DNA from: Bacteroidota bacterium
GTDB lineage: Bacteria > Bacteroidota > Bacteroidia > Sphingobacteriales > Sphingobacteriaceae
NCBI GenBank assembly: GCA_026224775.1
Contig: JAMFRP010000013.1
Coordinates: 1 to 64,000, forward strand
Direction of reading: 5' to 3'
DNA: 64,000 nt
Below the pieces are notes generated by a model that saw only the letters and a list, made by a program, of their open reading frames with translations, was not told the DNA's origin and searched no databases. This document shows positions 18,258 through 27,922 of the stretch, in pieces. Position 1 is the first letter of the stretch, and each line of letters starts with the position of its first letter. The position numbers were made by a program, and so were the translations under genes.

Positions 18258-19346
18258 TTGAGCAAAAAAATTTATTCCATTATTATTGGAAGCGGGAGTT
18301 ATATCCCAACACGCATAGTTAAGAATACAGACTTTATAAATAATGAATTTTATGGGCCTGATGGCTTAAAACTAACCAAGAACAACCAGGTCATCATCGA
18401 TCAGTTTGAGCAAATTACGGGTATACAGGAACGGCGATATGTAACCGATGACCTGCTTACCTCTGATATTGCTTCCCTGGCTGCTCGCGAAGCTTTGACA
18501 GCATCAAAAATTGACCCGGAAACACTGGACTATATTATTGTAGCACATAACTTTGGTGATGTTAGCATTGGTAATTCATATACCGATATGGTACCGGCTT
18601 TAGCGTCAAGGGTAAAAAATCAATTAGGAATTACTAATCCTGATACCATTGCTTACGATTTGCCTTTTGGCTGCGCCGGATGGTTACAGGGAGTGATACA
18701 GGCTGATGGTTATATCCGTTCGGGAGATGCCAAAAGGGTGCTGATTATTGGTGCTGAAACACTATCGCGTATTTGCGATCCGCATGACCGTGATAGCATG
18801 ATTTATGCCGATGGTGCCGGTGCAGTTATTTTAGCCGCTACCGAAAGTGCAGAACCTGTTGGTATAATATCGCATGCCACAAAATCATATGCCAATGAGC
18901 TAACTTATGTATTAAAAATGTGCAAATCCGCTCATCCGGAATATACTGGCGACAGGCTATTTTTAAAAATGCAGGGACGTAAACTTTACGAACACGTATT
19001 GAAGATTGTTCCGGGTGTTATTAAGGAGTGTATCACTAAAGCGGGCTTATCAATAGAGGACATGGACAAGCTACTTATCCACCAGGCCAATAACAAAATG
19101 GACGAGGCTGTGCTTAAGCAATTATATGAACTTTACGGCTTAAAATCGACCTCAATTGATATTATGCCGATGACCATTTCGTGGCTCGGCAATAGCTCTG
19201 TTGCCACATTACCTACTTTGTATGATCTTGTTGAAAGAGATAGGTTTGAAGGCCAGGAATTTACTCCGGGTAAAATGATGGTTTTCGCGGCAGTTGGAGC
19301 AGGGGTGAATGTAAATGCGGTAGTTTATAAAATACCGACTAAATAA
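18258..19346 (+). CDS. 3-oxoacyl-ACP synthase III-like (FabH family) enzyme, 362 aa
   Basis: A thiolase-fold condensing enzyme of the KAS III type. The catalytic triad is visible: Cys139 in LPFGCAGWLQG, His275 in LLIHQANNKM and Asn312 in SWLGNSS. FabH enzymes join acyl-CoA to malonyl-ACP to start fatty acid synthesis; divergent copies act in secondary metabolism or alkene/hydroxyketone formation. It is longer than housekeeping FabH (about 320-335 aa) and stands alone, away from fatty-acid genes, so a specialised acyl substrate is likely. The start is TTG at 18258, chosen because MSKKIYSIIIGSGSYIPTR aligns with the family N-terminus and no ATG lies nearby in frame. Confidence 0.85.
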   Translation: MSKKIYSIIIGSGSYIPTRIVKNTDFINNEFYGPDGLKLTKNNQVIIDQFEQITGIQERRYVTDDLLTSDIASLAAREALTASKIDPETLDYIIVAHNFGDVSIGNSYTDMVPALASRVKNQLGITNPDTIAYDLPFGCAGWLQGVIQADGYIRSGDAKRVLIIGAETLSRICDPHDRDSMIYADGAGAVILAATESAEPVGIISHATKSYANELTYVLKMCKSAHPEYTGDRLFLKMQGRKLYEHVLKIVPGVIKECITKAGLSIEDMDKLLIHQANNKMDEAVLKQLYELYGLKSTSIDIMPMTISWLGNSSVATLPTLYDLVERDRFEGQEFTPGKMMVFAAVGAGVNVNAVVYKIPTK

Positions 19347-19495
19347 TCTAATTGCCATAGGAGGAACGAAGTAATCTCTATGCTCTTGATTGTAACAATC
19401 ATCGATCAGATTAAAATAAATGTTTTTCTATTATGTATCTTTAGGATTATAAAGCATTGTACCTGTATAAGTTACATTGAATATTCTTTATCACA

Positions 19496-20575
19496 ATGAA
19501 AACATCAAGCATTAAAATAAAAACAATATTACAAATCTGCGCTATAAGCTTAGGAATTGTATTTATAACGAGTTGTAAGAAGGACAATAAAACCCCGCCA
19601 AAATCATCTTCATCAGTAGTTACCGGCCCGTATTTGTATGTAGGAGGAGCTGCAAGTAACAAAGGTGTATATTGGAAAACCAGTTTGTCTGCGACAACAG
19701 TTAACGCTGTTGCTGATACGCTAAAAAATACCAATGCCATTTATTCGCTTATTACTTCCGGCAAGGATGTTTATGTTGCCGGGCAAACGGCAGGATATTA
19801 TAAAAATGATGTATTCGTTCCGGTTACAGGCGCAACCGGCATACAATACCTGGCACTTTCGGGTACAACAGTATTGGCTGCCGGAGCAGACAATACAGCC
19901 ACTATGAGTTATTGGCAAGGCAATACGGAAATTAACCTGGGTAATACCATTGCATCACCGTTGTTCTCAGCTCCCGGCACATCAGTCCTCGCCTTATCCG
20001 GTATAGCAGCATCAAGTAATAAAGTATATGTCACCGGCAAACTGTTTTATGAAAAACAATTTGGATCTGCACCTAACGCCCTCCAAGGTAGCTTCGGTAC
20101 TTTATGGACTAATGCGGGATTACAACTTTATGGCCCAGGCCAATTGGTAAGTGCCTATTATAATTCTACCGCGGGCCTCGCATTAGTTGGAAATGATGTT
20201 TACGTAGCCGGCCGTATGCCCGACAGTACGTATGCGGGTGGCTATTGGAAAAATGGAACATTCAACAGTATAAACAATGGCTCATTCGGGCCGACAGCGA
20301 TCACATCATCCGGTAATGATATTTATATCACCGGTTATACCTTCACTCGTGCAAGCGGGACTTATTCACAGCAAGGCGCCTACTGGAAGAATGGAACTTT
20401 AATTAGCTTTCCAGCTGCCAGCAGTACAACTGCTATTGCTGTAAATGGTACGGATGTTTATATATTGGGAATTGATATTAATAATAATAACGTGGTATGG
20501 AAAAACGGAACCGTTTTTGAAACTTTAGACTCTGCTTTAACTAATCCAGCTGTTTGTATAGCGATAGGTGATTAA
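19496..20575 (+). CDS. Secreted lipoprotein with beta-propeller-like repeats, 359 aa
   Basis: The signal peptide ends with FITSCKKD (lipobox Cys27), giving an envelope lipoprotein. The mature part holds at least six repeats of a pattern like DVYVAGxxxxxGxYWKNG, seen for example as DVYVAGRMPDSTYAGGYWK, DIYITGYTFTR and DVYILGID. Regular Gly- and Trp-rich repeats of this kind usually build a beta-propeller. No catalytic motif was seen. Extracellular binding is a reasonable guess, not a result. It is a single gene. Confidence 0.75.
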   Translation: MKTSSIKIKTILQICAISLGIVFITSCKKDNKTPPKSSSSVVTGPYLYVGGAASNKGVYWKTSLSATTVNAVADTLKNTNAIYSLITSGKDVYVAGQTAGYYKNDVFVPVTGATGIQYLALSGTTVLAAGADNTATMSYWQGNTEINLGNTIASPLFSAPGTSVLALSGIAASSNKVYVTGKLFYEKQFGSAPNALQGSFGTLWTNAGLQLYGPGQLVSAYYNSTAGLALVGNDVYVAGRMPDSTYAGGYWKNGTFNSINNGSFGPTAITSSGNDIYITGYTFTRASGTYSQQGAYWKNGTLISFPAASSTTAIAVNGTDVYILGIDINNNNVVWKNGTVFETLDSALTNPAVCIAIGD

Positions 20576-20725
20576 GTAAGGCCCTAATTTTCTGTGCGAT
20601 TTTCTCCCGGTAGGCATTACGATTGTTTCGTACCAATGATATAGTTTTACATCTGTAAAGTTTGGGATTATCACGCTCCGCTTAACTAACAATAGTTTAA
20701 TTTATCTGCCGATTAAGGTTGACTT

Positions 20726-21598
20726 TTACCCAAACAAATTACTGCTTAAGTAACGATCACCCCTATCGCAGCAGATAAAAACAATAGTACCGCTGGTTAA
20801 TTCCTGTGCTAATTTGATGGAGGCTGATAGTGCACCGCCGCTGCTCATCCCTGCAAAGATGCCTTCTTCTTTAGCCATTCTTCTGGCCATCAAAGTCGCT
20901 TCTTCTTCTGATATATCCATCACCCGGTCAACTCTCTTTGGGTCGAATATTTTAGGTAAGTAAGCTTCCGGCCACCTGCGTATGCCGGGTATGGATGAAC
21001 CTTCAACTGGCTGGCAACCTACTATTTGTATATCGGGGTTAACTTCTTTTAAATATTTAGAGCAACCCATTATAGTACCTGTGGTGCCCATGGCGCTTAC
21101 AAAATGTGTTATCTCCTGGTTGGTATCACGCCAAATCTCGGGACCAGTAGTTTTGTAATGAGCCATGTAATTATCATGGTTGGCAAATTGGTTCAGCATA
21201 AAGTAACCATCACCCGCTGCCTTTTCTTCGGCATAGTCACGGCAAATTTCAATATCCTTTAACAGGGTAACTTTCGCGCCAAATGCCTCCATGGTTAAGG
21301 TACGTTCGCGGGTAGAATTTGCCGGTAATACCAGTTCTATCTCCAAACCAAATAATGAGGCTATTAAAGCCAACGCTATACCAGTATTACCACTGGTAGC
21401 TTCAATAAGTTTCGTTCCCGGTTTAATATCTCCACGATCCAAAGCGCTTTTGATCATATTTAACGCAGCACGGTCTTTTACACTTCCGCCGGGGTTATTA
21501 CCCTCCAGCTTACCAAATATTTTAACGTTTGGGTTCGGGTTTAACCGTTTTATTTCAACCAGGGGGGTGTTACCTATTAAATCTAATATTCCAGCCAT
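20726..21598 (-). CDS. cysM: Cysteine synthase B-type (O-acetylserine sulfhydrylase)
   Basis: A PLP-dependent enzyme of 290 residues beginning MAGILDLIGNTPLVEIKRLN. The PLP lysine is Lys41 in GGSVKDRAALNMI, the substrate loop is EATSGNTGIALA and the phosphate-binding loop is SAMGTTGTIMG. It converts O-acetylserine and sulfide (or thiosulfate for CysM) to cysteine. The gene follows the serine acetyltransferase gene with a one-base gap, so both steps of cysteine synthesis are coupled. CysM rather than CysK is suggested by the short length and by GCQPVEGSSIPGIRRWPEAY. Confidence 0.93.
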   Translation of the reverse strand: MAGILDLIGNTPLVEIKRLNPNPNVKIFGKLEGNNPGGSVKDRAALNMIKSALDRGDIKPGTKLIEATSGNTGIALALIASLFGLEIELVLPANSTRERTLTMEAFGAKVTLLKDIEICRDYAEEKAAGDGYFMLNQFANHDNYMAHYKTTGPEIWRDTNQEITHFVSAMGTTGTIMGCSKYLKEVNPDIQIVGCQPVEGSSIPGIRRWPEAYLPKIFDPKRVDRVMDISEEEATLMARRMAKEEGIFAGMSSGGALSASIKLAQELTSGTIVFICCDRGDRYLSSNLFG

Positions 21599-21599
21599 G

Positions 21600-22406
21600 T
21601 TAATCTGCTTTAATTGAAACTCTTATTGTGGGATCATGAAATACCCTTGAATTTGGCGGTACGCTGGCAGTTAACCACACGTTACCACCAATTACACTAT
21701 CATGCCCAATGATGGTTTCGCCACCTAAAATGGTAGCGCCTGAATAGATAACTACATTATCCTCTACAGTTGGGTGCCGTTTGGTATTTGCCATGCTTTT
21801 AGCAACACTTAACGCCCCTAATGTTACACCCTGATATAGTTTTACATGTTTACCTATCTGCGTAGTTTCGCCAATTACGGTTCCTGTACCATGATCGATA
21901 TAAAAATACTCATCAATAACGGCAGCAGGGTGAATATCAATACCTGTTTTTGAATGCGCGTGCTCGGTAAGTATCCTGGGCAAAACCGGGATCTCATATT
22001 TGTAAAGCAAATGCGCCAACCGGTAAAAAGAAATGGCGAAGAAACCCGGATAAGTACGTATAACCTCAAATTCGCTGATAGCAGCGGGATCACCTTTAAA
22101 AATGGCATCTATATCGGTATTTAGTACCCGGTAAATCTCGGGCAACTCATTAAAAAATGCTTCAGCAAGCTTCTCGTTATCGCAATTGCAGCATGCTTTG
22201 GTAGCATTCATAATTTTGCAAAGCTCTGTTTTAAGCCTTTCAAATTTTTCTTCTAACTGCTGAATCGATAAAAATATGTGTTTCGATTGCTCGGGATATA
22301 GCAATCGTATTACTTGCAACGCCCACCTGGTAATTGTTTTATTAGAAGGTACGGCAGCCGAGCTTTGCTGCTTATTTAACAATTGCCATAGGAAGTCTTC
22401 GTCCAT
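21600..22406 (-). CDS. cysE: Serine O-acetyltransferase (EpsC/CysE type)
   Basis: The C-terminal half is a left-handed beta-helix acetyltransferase with the family motifs IDIHPAAVIDEYFYIDHGTG, VIGETTQIG, VKLYQGVTLGALS and RHPTVEDNVVIYSGATILGG. His in DHGTG is the catalytic base. The N-terminal half is helical. The enzyme makes O-acetylserine for CysM directly downstream. The ATG at 22406 (268 aa) is preferred over an in-frame TTG at 22427. Feedback control by cysteine is usual in the family but cannot be read here. Confidence 0.94.
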   Translation of the reverse strand: MDEDFLWQLLNKQQSSAAVPSNKTITRWALQVIRLLYPEQSKHIFLSIQQLEEKFERLKTELCKIMNATKACCNCDNEKLAEAFFNELPEIYRVLNTDIDAIFKGDPAAISEFEVIRTYPGFFAISFYRLAHLLYKYEIPVLPRILTEHAHSKTGIDIHPAAVIDEYFYIDHGTGTVIGETTQIGKHVKLYQGVTLGALSVAKSMANTKRHPTVEDNVVIYSGATILGGETIIGHDSVIGGNVWLTASVPPNSRVFHDPTIRVSIKAD

Positions 22407-22623
22407 GAATACCGGTTTTTTATGCAAGTTTAGATAAAATATTGCTGTTGATGTAAAAAAGGAGATAAAGGTTATTTTTTAATGACACAATTTTTGATGT
22501 GCGCCGGGAATGAAGGATTGTTTAAACATACCATTCCGATAGCAGCAGTATTATTGCTTGTTATACAATTAGAGGATAATCAATAAATTAAGAATACGGC
22601 AAGGTCATACGCAACCCCCAAGA

Positions 22624-23916
22624 TCAATAAACGGGGGGTTTAAACCCGGCAATCACATCTACGTTACCTACGTAACCCCATCTAAGGCCTTTTATGTAAT
22701 AATTAATAACAGTATTAAGCTGTTCAACGGTTACCATATTAACTAATTGGGGTAAATCATCATAATATTGCCAATTGCCTAAAATTTCTGCACGGCCCAG
22801 GCTGTTTGTTATTTCGGCAGTACTTTGCTCGTTAATATAATTGGTAGTGATATAAGTGTTTTTTATATGTTGTAACCATTCATCGTCATAACCCCTTATT
22901 TGCACTTGTTTTAATACGGTTAACATAGCTAACATTACCTGTTGCGGATTGGTTGTACTTGCTGTTATAAAACTAACAGGCATGCGTAATTGCAATGTAC
23001 TTGCACCTGGATCATAGGAAAGCCCCTGTGTTGACCTGATATATGAATATAAGTTACCCGAAAGCCCGCTTACAGCTAATCTGAATGGTACAAAATCAGG
23101 ACTGGTAAATTCCGGGGCATTCATAACAGCGCCAACATAATTTGTTTTAAGATCCTGTGATTCGCTAAGCAATTTGTTATCAATTAATGATGGCGCAGTT
23201 AAATTAGGCGTTGCATACGGAGCAGATTTAATATTACTAAAGGCAACTAAGATTTTCTCATATAATTCGTCCTTGGTTATATCGCCCACTACTACTATAA
23301 ACATCTGGTTTTTATTCAATATCTTATTGTAATAATCTTTCAAATCATCGGCGGTAATACCGGCAATGGTTTGTTCGGTGCCGATCGGGTTAATGGCGTA
23401 TGGTGTATTGGCGAAGGCGCTTTTCATTAATACATCAGAAAGGTTATTATTGGCGTTTGAATAATAACTTTTAATGTGCGATAACATCTTGCCTTTTAAC
23501 AAATCGGTTTGAGAGGCATCAAATACAGGATTATTTACGGCATCCGTAAACAGATCCCAACCGGTATTAAAATATTTAGCTATACAGTTAAGCTGGATAA
23601 ATCCAGAATCATAACTGGAGTTACCGGATATTATAATACCGTATTTGTCGCAGGTATCCCTCAATGCATTCGCGCCATACTTTTTTGTACCACATTGGGT
23701 TGTGGCTTCGAGTGCAAAGTTTTCAATTCCAGCTTTTATTATCGGGTAATTGGTAACACCTCCTCTAAAATAAACCCTCACGTTAATAATCTTTTTTACA
23801 GATGGCTTGTAAATTACCTTAATGCCATCAACAGTAAACGAAGTTGTGGTTGACTGTGCCAATAATGCATTAAATCCAGCGCTTAAAACAAACAGGGTTA
23901 GTAATAATCTTTTCAT
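22624..23916 (-). CDS. M16-family peptidase homologue lacking the zinc motif, exported, 430 aa
   Basis: A signal peptide (MKRLLLTLFVLSAGFNALLA) is followed by an M16 fold: strand VDGIKVIYKPS, VRVYFRGGV, and the domain-two segment LKDYYNKILNKNQMFIVVVG. At the place of the zinc-binding HxxEH the protein has AGIENFALEA, so the metal site is lost. It is probably a non-catalytic partner. The ATG at 23916 gives a 13-base gap to the upstream M16 gene; a longer frame from 23952 would overlap it and spoil the signal peptide. The two gene products probably form a periplasmic heterodimer. Confidence 0.88.
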   Translation of the reverse strand: MKRLLLTLFVLSAGFNALLAQSTTTSFTVDGIKVIYKPSVKKIINVRVYFRGGVTNYPIIKAGIENFALEATTQCGTKKYGANALRDTCDKYGIIISGNSSYDSGFIQLNCIAKYFNTGWDLFTDAVNNPVFDASQTDLLKGKMLSHIKSYYSNANNNLSDVLMKSAFANTPYAINPIGTEQTIAGITADDLKDYYNKILNKNQMFIVVVGDITKDELYEKILVAFSNIKSAPYATPNLTAPSLIDNKLLSESQDLKTNYVGAVMNAPEFTSPDFVPFRLAVSGLSGNLYSYIRSTQGLSYDPGASTLQLRMPVSFITASTTNPQQVMLAMLTVLKQVQIRGYDDEWLQHIKNTYITTNYINEQSTAEITNSLGRAEILGNWQYYDDLPQLVNMVTVEQLNTVINYYIKGLRWGYVGNVDVIAGFKPPVY

Positions 23917-23929
23917 AATTCGAGTAATT

Positions 23930-25294
23930 TTATTTGAAGAAGCTGTCTGCATTTGATTGAGCTCTTAAATCAGGATTAATTAACATCCCCGCGCTGTATG
24001 GCCGGTTTTTAATGTATTTATCTACGTATCGTTTAAGTTCAGTCTTTGTTACTTTTTTTAAATTATCATTATAACCTAATGTGTAATTTATTGAAGCTGC
24101 CGCCCACCAAAATGATAAAGTATGTACATAATTGGTAGTTATTTCCTCTTCCTTTATTTTTTTTATTTCGAGCATTCTCCTGGAGGTTTCTATCTGCTCT
24201 TCAGTAAAATAATCATCACTATCCATCAACTCAATTTGTCGTTTAACTTCCTCTACACACTCTTTTATCTTATCCGGGTTTGGGGTTATAAACAAACTTA
24301 TTGGCCCAACATATTTACAGGTAAGGTACCCAATTTGTACGCTGGAGGCCAAGCCTGATTGTATGAGTGCCTTATTTAGCTTTGATGAGTTTTGATTGAT
24401 GATATCTGAAAACACATCGGCTGTATAAGTAGCTGTTATATCATTACGTGTATCGGGCCCTTGCCAATAAATTGCTATATAAGGCGCATGCACTTGCTTA
24501 GATTCCACTATGGTGTAAGTTGATTTCCTGAGCGGTTCAAAAGCAGGAATAGGCCATTTAGTAAAGGGGTCAAAAGGTGCGGGGGCCCAATCACCATATA
24601 CAGTTTCAATCTCTTTAAAAACAACTTCATGTGCTACATCACCTCCAACTATCATAATTGCGTTGTTTGGATAGAAGTATCGTTTTTTAATAACATCAAG
24701 CGTAGCAGGGGTAGCGCCATTTATTACCCGCGAATCGCCATTTGGGTTTTTTCTGCTATACAGACTACCCCATAAATGCTTTCTGAGAGAATCACCAAGT
24801 ACATAATAAGGATTTGAGTCCGTTTCGCTTCGTTGGTTGCTAAAAACCTCCTTTGTCTTTTCCAGTTCATCCCCATCCATTTTAGGATACCTTATTGCTG
24901 AATTCATGAAATTTAACCCCTTAACAAAATTCGCAGCTGGCAGGGTAAAATAAGTAGTTGCATATTCATCGGATGTGGTAGTATTTCTTAATTGCATACC
25001 TAACCCACCAGCGTAATAGCCTGCATCCTGCTGACTTACATAATCTCTGTTTCCCCTGTTTAGCATCGACAGATATAGTGACGTTAAGCCATTCATATCA
25101 TCAGATTCGGTAAATGAGCCGGCCTTAAAGGATAAAACAACTGTTGCCAAAGGCACGCTATGATCCTCTATCACCAAGATTTCGAGTCCGTTAGGTAGCC
25201 TTTTGCGGAATATGTTATTAGTTAGCTTTTCCTGGGCATTACACAACAGTGCAGAGACAGTTAATAAAATAATCAGCGCGTATTTTTGGGCCAT
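23930..25294 (-). CDS. M16-family peptidase homologue lacking the zinc motif, exported, 454 aa
   Basis: The signal peptide (YALIILLTVSALLCNAQ) is followed by RKRLPNGLEILVIEDHSVPL, the classical M16 N-terminal strand, and by VVLSFKAGSFTE. The expected HxxEH helix reads GLTSLYLSML, with both His and Glu replaced. The second domain (YFYPNNAIMIVGGDVAHE) is normal. In bacterial M16 pairs usually one partner keeps the active site; here neither does. The pair may bind peptides or other proteins in the periplasm without cutting them. Confidence 0.9.
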   Translation of the reverse strand: MAQKYALIILLTVSALLCNAQEKLTNNIFRKRLPNGLEILVIEDHSVPLATVVLSFKAGSFTESDDMNGLTSLYLSMLNRGNRDYVSQQDAGYYAGGLGMQLRNTTTSDEYATTYFTLPAANFVKGLNFMNSAIRYPKMDGDELEKTKEVFSNQRSETDSNPYYVLGDSLRKHLWGSLYSRKNPNGDSRVINGATPATLDVIKKRYFYPNNAIMIVGGDVAHEVVFKEIETVYGDWAPAPFDPFTKWPIPAFEPLRKSTYTIVESKQVHAPYIAIYWQGPDTRNDITATYTADVFSDIINQNSSKLNKALIQSGLASSVQIGYLTCKYVGPISLFITPNPDKIKECVEEVKRQIELMDSDDYFTEEQIETSRRMLEIKKIKEEEITTNYVHTLSFWWAAASINYTLGYNDNLKKVTKTELKRYVDKYIKNRPYSAGMLINPDLRAQSNADSFFK

Positions 25295-25489
25295 AAGGTG
25301 TGGTTGAGGCTGTTAAAATAGACAAAAAAATTAAATGAATAGAATTAACCATCAGAAACAACAATATTTCTCATGATCGACCGAAAGCGTGGCTAAAAAT
25401 TTGCATGAGTAAACACTAAAATCAGTAGCTTTATAAACGCTATTTCGCGGTGTAATAACCCATAAATAACCTGGTCTTATTTATACGAT

Positions 25490-26953
25490 ATGAAAAAAAC
25501 TATACTCAGCTTTTTGCTTCTTGCGGGAATTATAAACCAAAGCTTTGCACAACAATTTAAGGTAAGTTATGCTGATAGTATTTTTAACAAACCTTTTACC
25601 GGCCGTGTTTTGCTGTATCTATCTAAAGATAATAAAACGCCTAAAAGCGGAGCGGCAGGCGAAGAGATTTTTCCATGTTTTTCTGTGTATGTAAAAAATG
25701 TTAGGCCGGGGCAAAGTATTGTTATTGATGATAAAGCAACAGCATACCCAACTGCGCTATCAGATATTGAGCGCGGCGAATATTATGTGCAAGCCGTATG
25801 GGACCGTGATCTTGGCGGCAGGGCCATATCAGAAAGCCCCGGAAACTTGTACAGCGTTAGCCAAAGGGTAAACATCACTAAGGATTACAGCAAAGTATTT
25901 AACCTAACTACAACCAAAGTTGTACCTGAGCCAACATTTACCAATACACAGTATGCAAAAGAAATAAAAGCACCATCAGCATTGTTAAGCGGCTTTTTGA
26001 AAAGACCGATGACCGTTAACGGTACCGTGCTGTTGCCGAAAGAATATTATACAGAGCCCAACAGGAAATTTCCCGTGCTATTTGTGGTATTTGGTTATGG
26101 CGGCGACTATCATCGTTTTTCGGGTTTTCCTAATCCATCAGCACCGATTGATACTACCGCTTGTATTACCGTTTATTTAGATGGTAACTGCTCACTGGGG
26201 CATTGTGTTTATGCAAACAGCGACAATAATGGCCCCTGGGGTGATGCATTAACAACAGAATTTATCCCCTACCTGGAGAAGACCTATCGCTGCAATGGCG
26301 CGCACCTGTTAACCGGCCATAGCAGCGGAGGCTGGACAGTTTTGTGGCTGCAAACACATTACCCAAAAGTGTTTGATGGTTGCTGGTCGAGCTCACCTGA
26401 CCCTGTTGATTTCAGGAATTTTCAGCAGATAGACCTGTATAAGGACCGCAATATGTATTATGGTAAAGACAGTACGCTAAACCTTACCGGTACCGTGGCA
26501 GGACGCTTCCCATGGTTTGATATGAAAGATTGCTACCGTATGGAGCATGTTATTTATCGCGGCGAACAAATGCACTCTTTTGATGCAGTTTTCAGCAAAA
26601 AAGGAAAAGATGGCGAACCTGAGCGAATTTGCAACAGCGAAACCGGCGAGATTGACAGTAACGTATTTCAACATTGGAAAAACTACGATATATCCTTATA
26701 CCTACGCACCAACTGGGATCAAATAAAACCCGATTTGGAAGGTAAAGTACGTGTAACAGTAGGTAAGCAGGATAACTTTTTACTTAATTACGCTGTAGTG
26801 ATGCTTGAAGGCGAAATGAAGAAATTAAATTCAACATTCGTATTTCAATATTACCCAGGTGACCACTTTACGGTGTCTACGCCTGAATTCAGAAAAGATG
26901 GTTACAGCTTTTTAGAAAAGAAATATACTGAATGGCTGGCTAAAAATAAATAG
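25490..26953 (+). CDS. Secreted alpha/beta-hydrolase (esterase, enterochelin-esterase-like fold), 487 aa
   Basis: The signal peptide ends FA-QQ at about residue 20. The N-terminal 160 residues form a beta-rich domain. The catalytic domain has VLFVVFGYGGDYHRF, the nucleophile elbow GHSSGGW with Ser278, and a likely catalytic His in YPGDHFTV near the C-terminus. This is the Esterase-D/feruloyl-esterase/enterobactin-esterase type of hydrolase. The substrate is unknown; in Bacteroidota such proteins often remove acyl groups from plant polysaccharides or siderophores. It is convergent with the XRE-GAF regulator. Confidence 0.85.
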   Translation: MKKTILSFLLLAGIINQSFAQQFKVSYADSIFNKPFTGRVLLYLSKDNKTPKSGAAGEEIFPCFSVYVKNVRPGQSIVIDDKATAYPTALSDIERGEYYVQAVWDRDLGGRAISESPGNLYSVSQRVNITKDYSKVFNLTTTKVVPEPTFTNTQYAKEIKAPSALLSGFLKRPMTVNGTVLLPKEYYTEPNRKFPVLFVVFGYGGDYHRFSGFPNPSAPIDTTACITVYLDGNCSLGHCVYANSDNNGPWGDALTTEFIPYLEKTYRCNGAHLLTGHSSGGWTVLWLQTHYPKVFDGCWSSSPDPVDFRNFQQIDLYKDRNMYYGKDSTLNLTGTVAGRFPWFDMKDCYRMEHVIYRGEQMHSFDAVFSKKGKDGEPERICNSETGEIDSNVFQHWKNYDISLYLRTNWDQIKPDLEGKVRVTVGKQDNFLLNYAVVMLEGEMKKLNSTFVFQYYPGDHFTVSTPEFRKDGYSFLEKKYTEWLAKNK

Positions 26954-26959
26954 CCCTAA

Positions 26960-27652
26960 TCAGGCTATTTTGAGTTTGGATACTTCTTTCTCAATGGTAT
27001 CTAAATGAAAAGAAATAAGTTCGGCAAATGAGGTAAAAAGTTCAATAGTCTCGGGGTTATTTACTTTAGCGGGTTTTGGGTCGATGGCACAAAGCGTACC
27101 GAAGAATGATCCGTCCTGCCGCATAATAGGCACCGAGATATAACTTTGAAAGCCATATAATGCCGGGATTGGATGCTGCGCGTAAAATTCATCCCGGCTA
27201 ACGTCATCAATTATTACGGCTTTGCTGCTTTGGCGTATCTGGTTGCAAATGGTTGTCACCAGGTTTAATTCGCTACCTCCCTCAAGGCCGAAACCTATTT
27301 TATCGCATACACTACAAGCAATCCATTTATCTTCGGTAACACGAGCAACGGCTGCAAAGCCCATGCCTGTGGAAGAACAGATAATTTCCAGTATTTTGGG
27401 TACAATATCAATTTTACCAATAGCTACAACATCAGGGTGCATTACGGGCGGATCAATTAAATTACTAAGTGGCACCTCTAAAACTTCGGCAATAATAAGC
27501 AAGCTTTCCAGTTTCACCCTGATATAGCCCAGTTCGAGCTTGCTATATGCGTTTTGGGAAATATTAAGTTTACCGGCAAGATAATCTTGCGAGTAGTTTC
27601 TGTAGAGCCTTGCATTTTTAATGTTGGCTCCTGTGATTTTATCACTATACAT
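26960..27652 (-). CDS. XRE-family helix-turn-helix protein with C-terminal GAF domain, 230 aa
   Basis: Residues about 8-65 form a Cro/CI-type DNA-binding domain (NARLYRNYSQDYLAGKLNIS, QNAYSKLELG). Residues about 80-225 form a GAF domain (GMGFAAVARVTEDKWIACSV, FQSYISVPIMRQDGSFFGTL, CAIDP). A chromophore or small molecule could bind the GAF pocket, which contains Cys residues, but no known ligand motif is complete. It is divergent from the glycosyltransferase operon, and a 16-bp palindrome lies between them, so it may control that operon. Confidence 0.88.
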   Translation of the reverse strand: MYSDKITGANIKNARLYRNYSQDYLAGKLNISQNAYSKLELGYIRVKLESLLIIAEVLEVPLSNLIDPPVMHPDVVAIGKIDIVPKILEIICSSTGMGFAAVARVTEDKWIACSVCDKIGFGLEGGSELNLVTTICNQIRQSSKAVIIDDVSRDEFYAQHPIPALYGFQSYISVPIMRQDGSFFGTLCAIDPKPAKVNNPETIELFTSFAELISFHLDTIEKEVSKLKIA

Positions 27653-27856
27653 GTCGTATCGGCTAGAATTCAGTGTTTAAGTACAACATGCTATCCTAAG
27701 TAATTGTTTTTAATGCACTTACAACCTTTGTGCATTAAATTGTGACATTATGAAACAATATTTACAGGTAAATTGGTATGATTTATGCAACTGTACAATG
27801 CAAGAGCATAATCGAGCTAAAAAAGCGCCTTTAAACCCGTTACTGCACACAATCAC

Positions 27857-27872
27857 GTATGTAATTACATAC
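27857..27872. promoter_or_regulatory. Perfect 16-bp palindrome, possible operator
   Basis: GTATGTAATTACATAC is fully self-complementary. It stands 51 bases before the first glycosyltransferase gene and about 200 bases before the divergent XRE-GAF gene. It fits a site for a dimeric repressor. Confidence 0.5.
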
Positions 27873-27922
27873 AAAGCGTATTTATTTTAATATTTCTATC
27901 TAAAAATACATTCTATCTATCT

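Noticed and set aside
18125..18322. 65-codon plus-strand ORF overlapping the ketosynthase start
   Set aside because: It overlaps the true gene in another frame and has no features of a protein.
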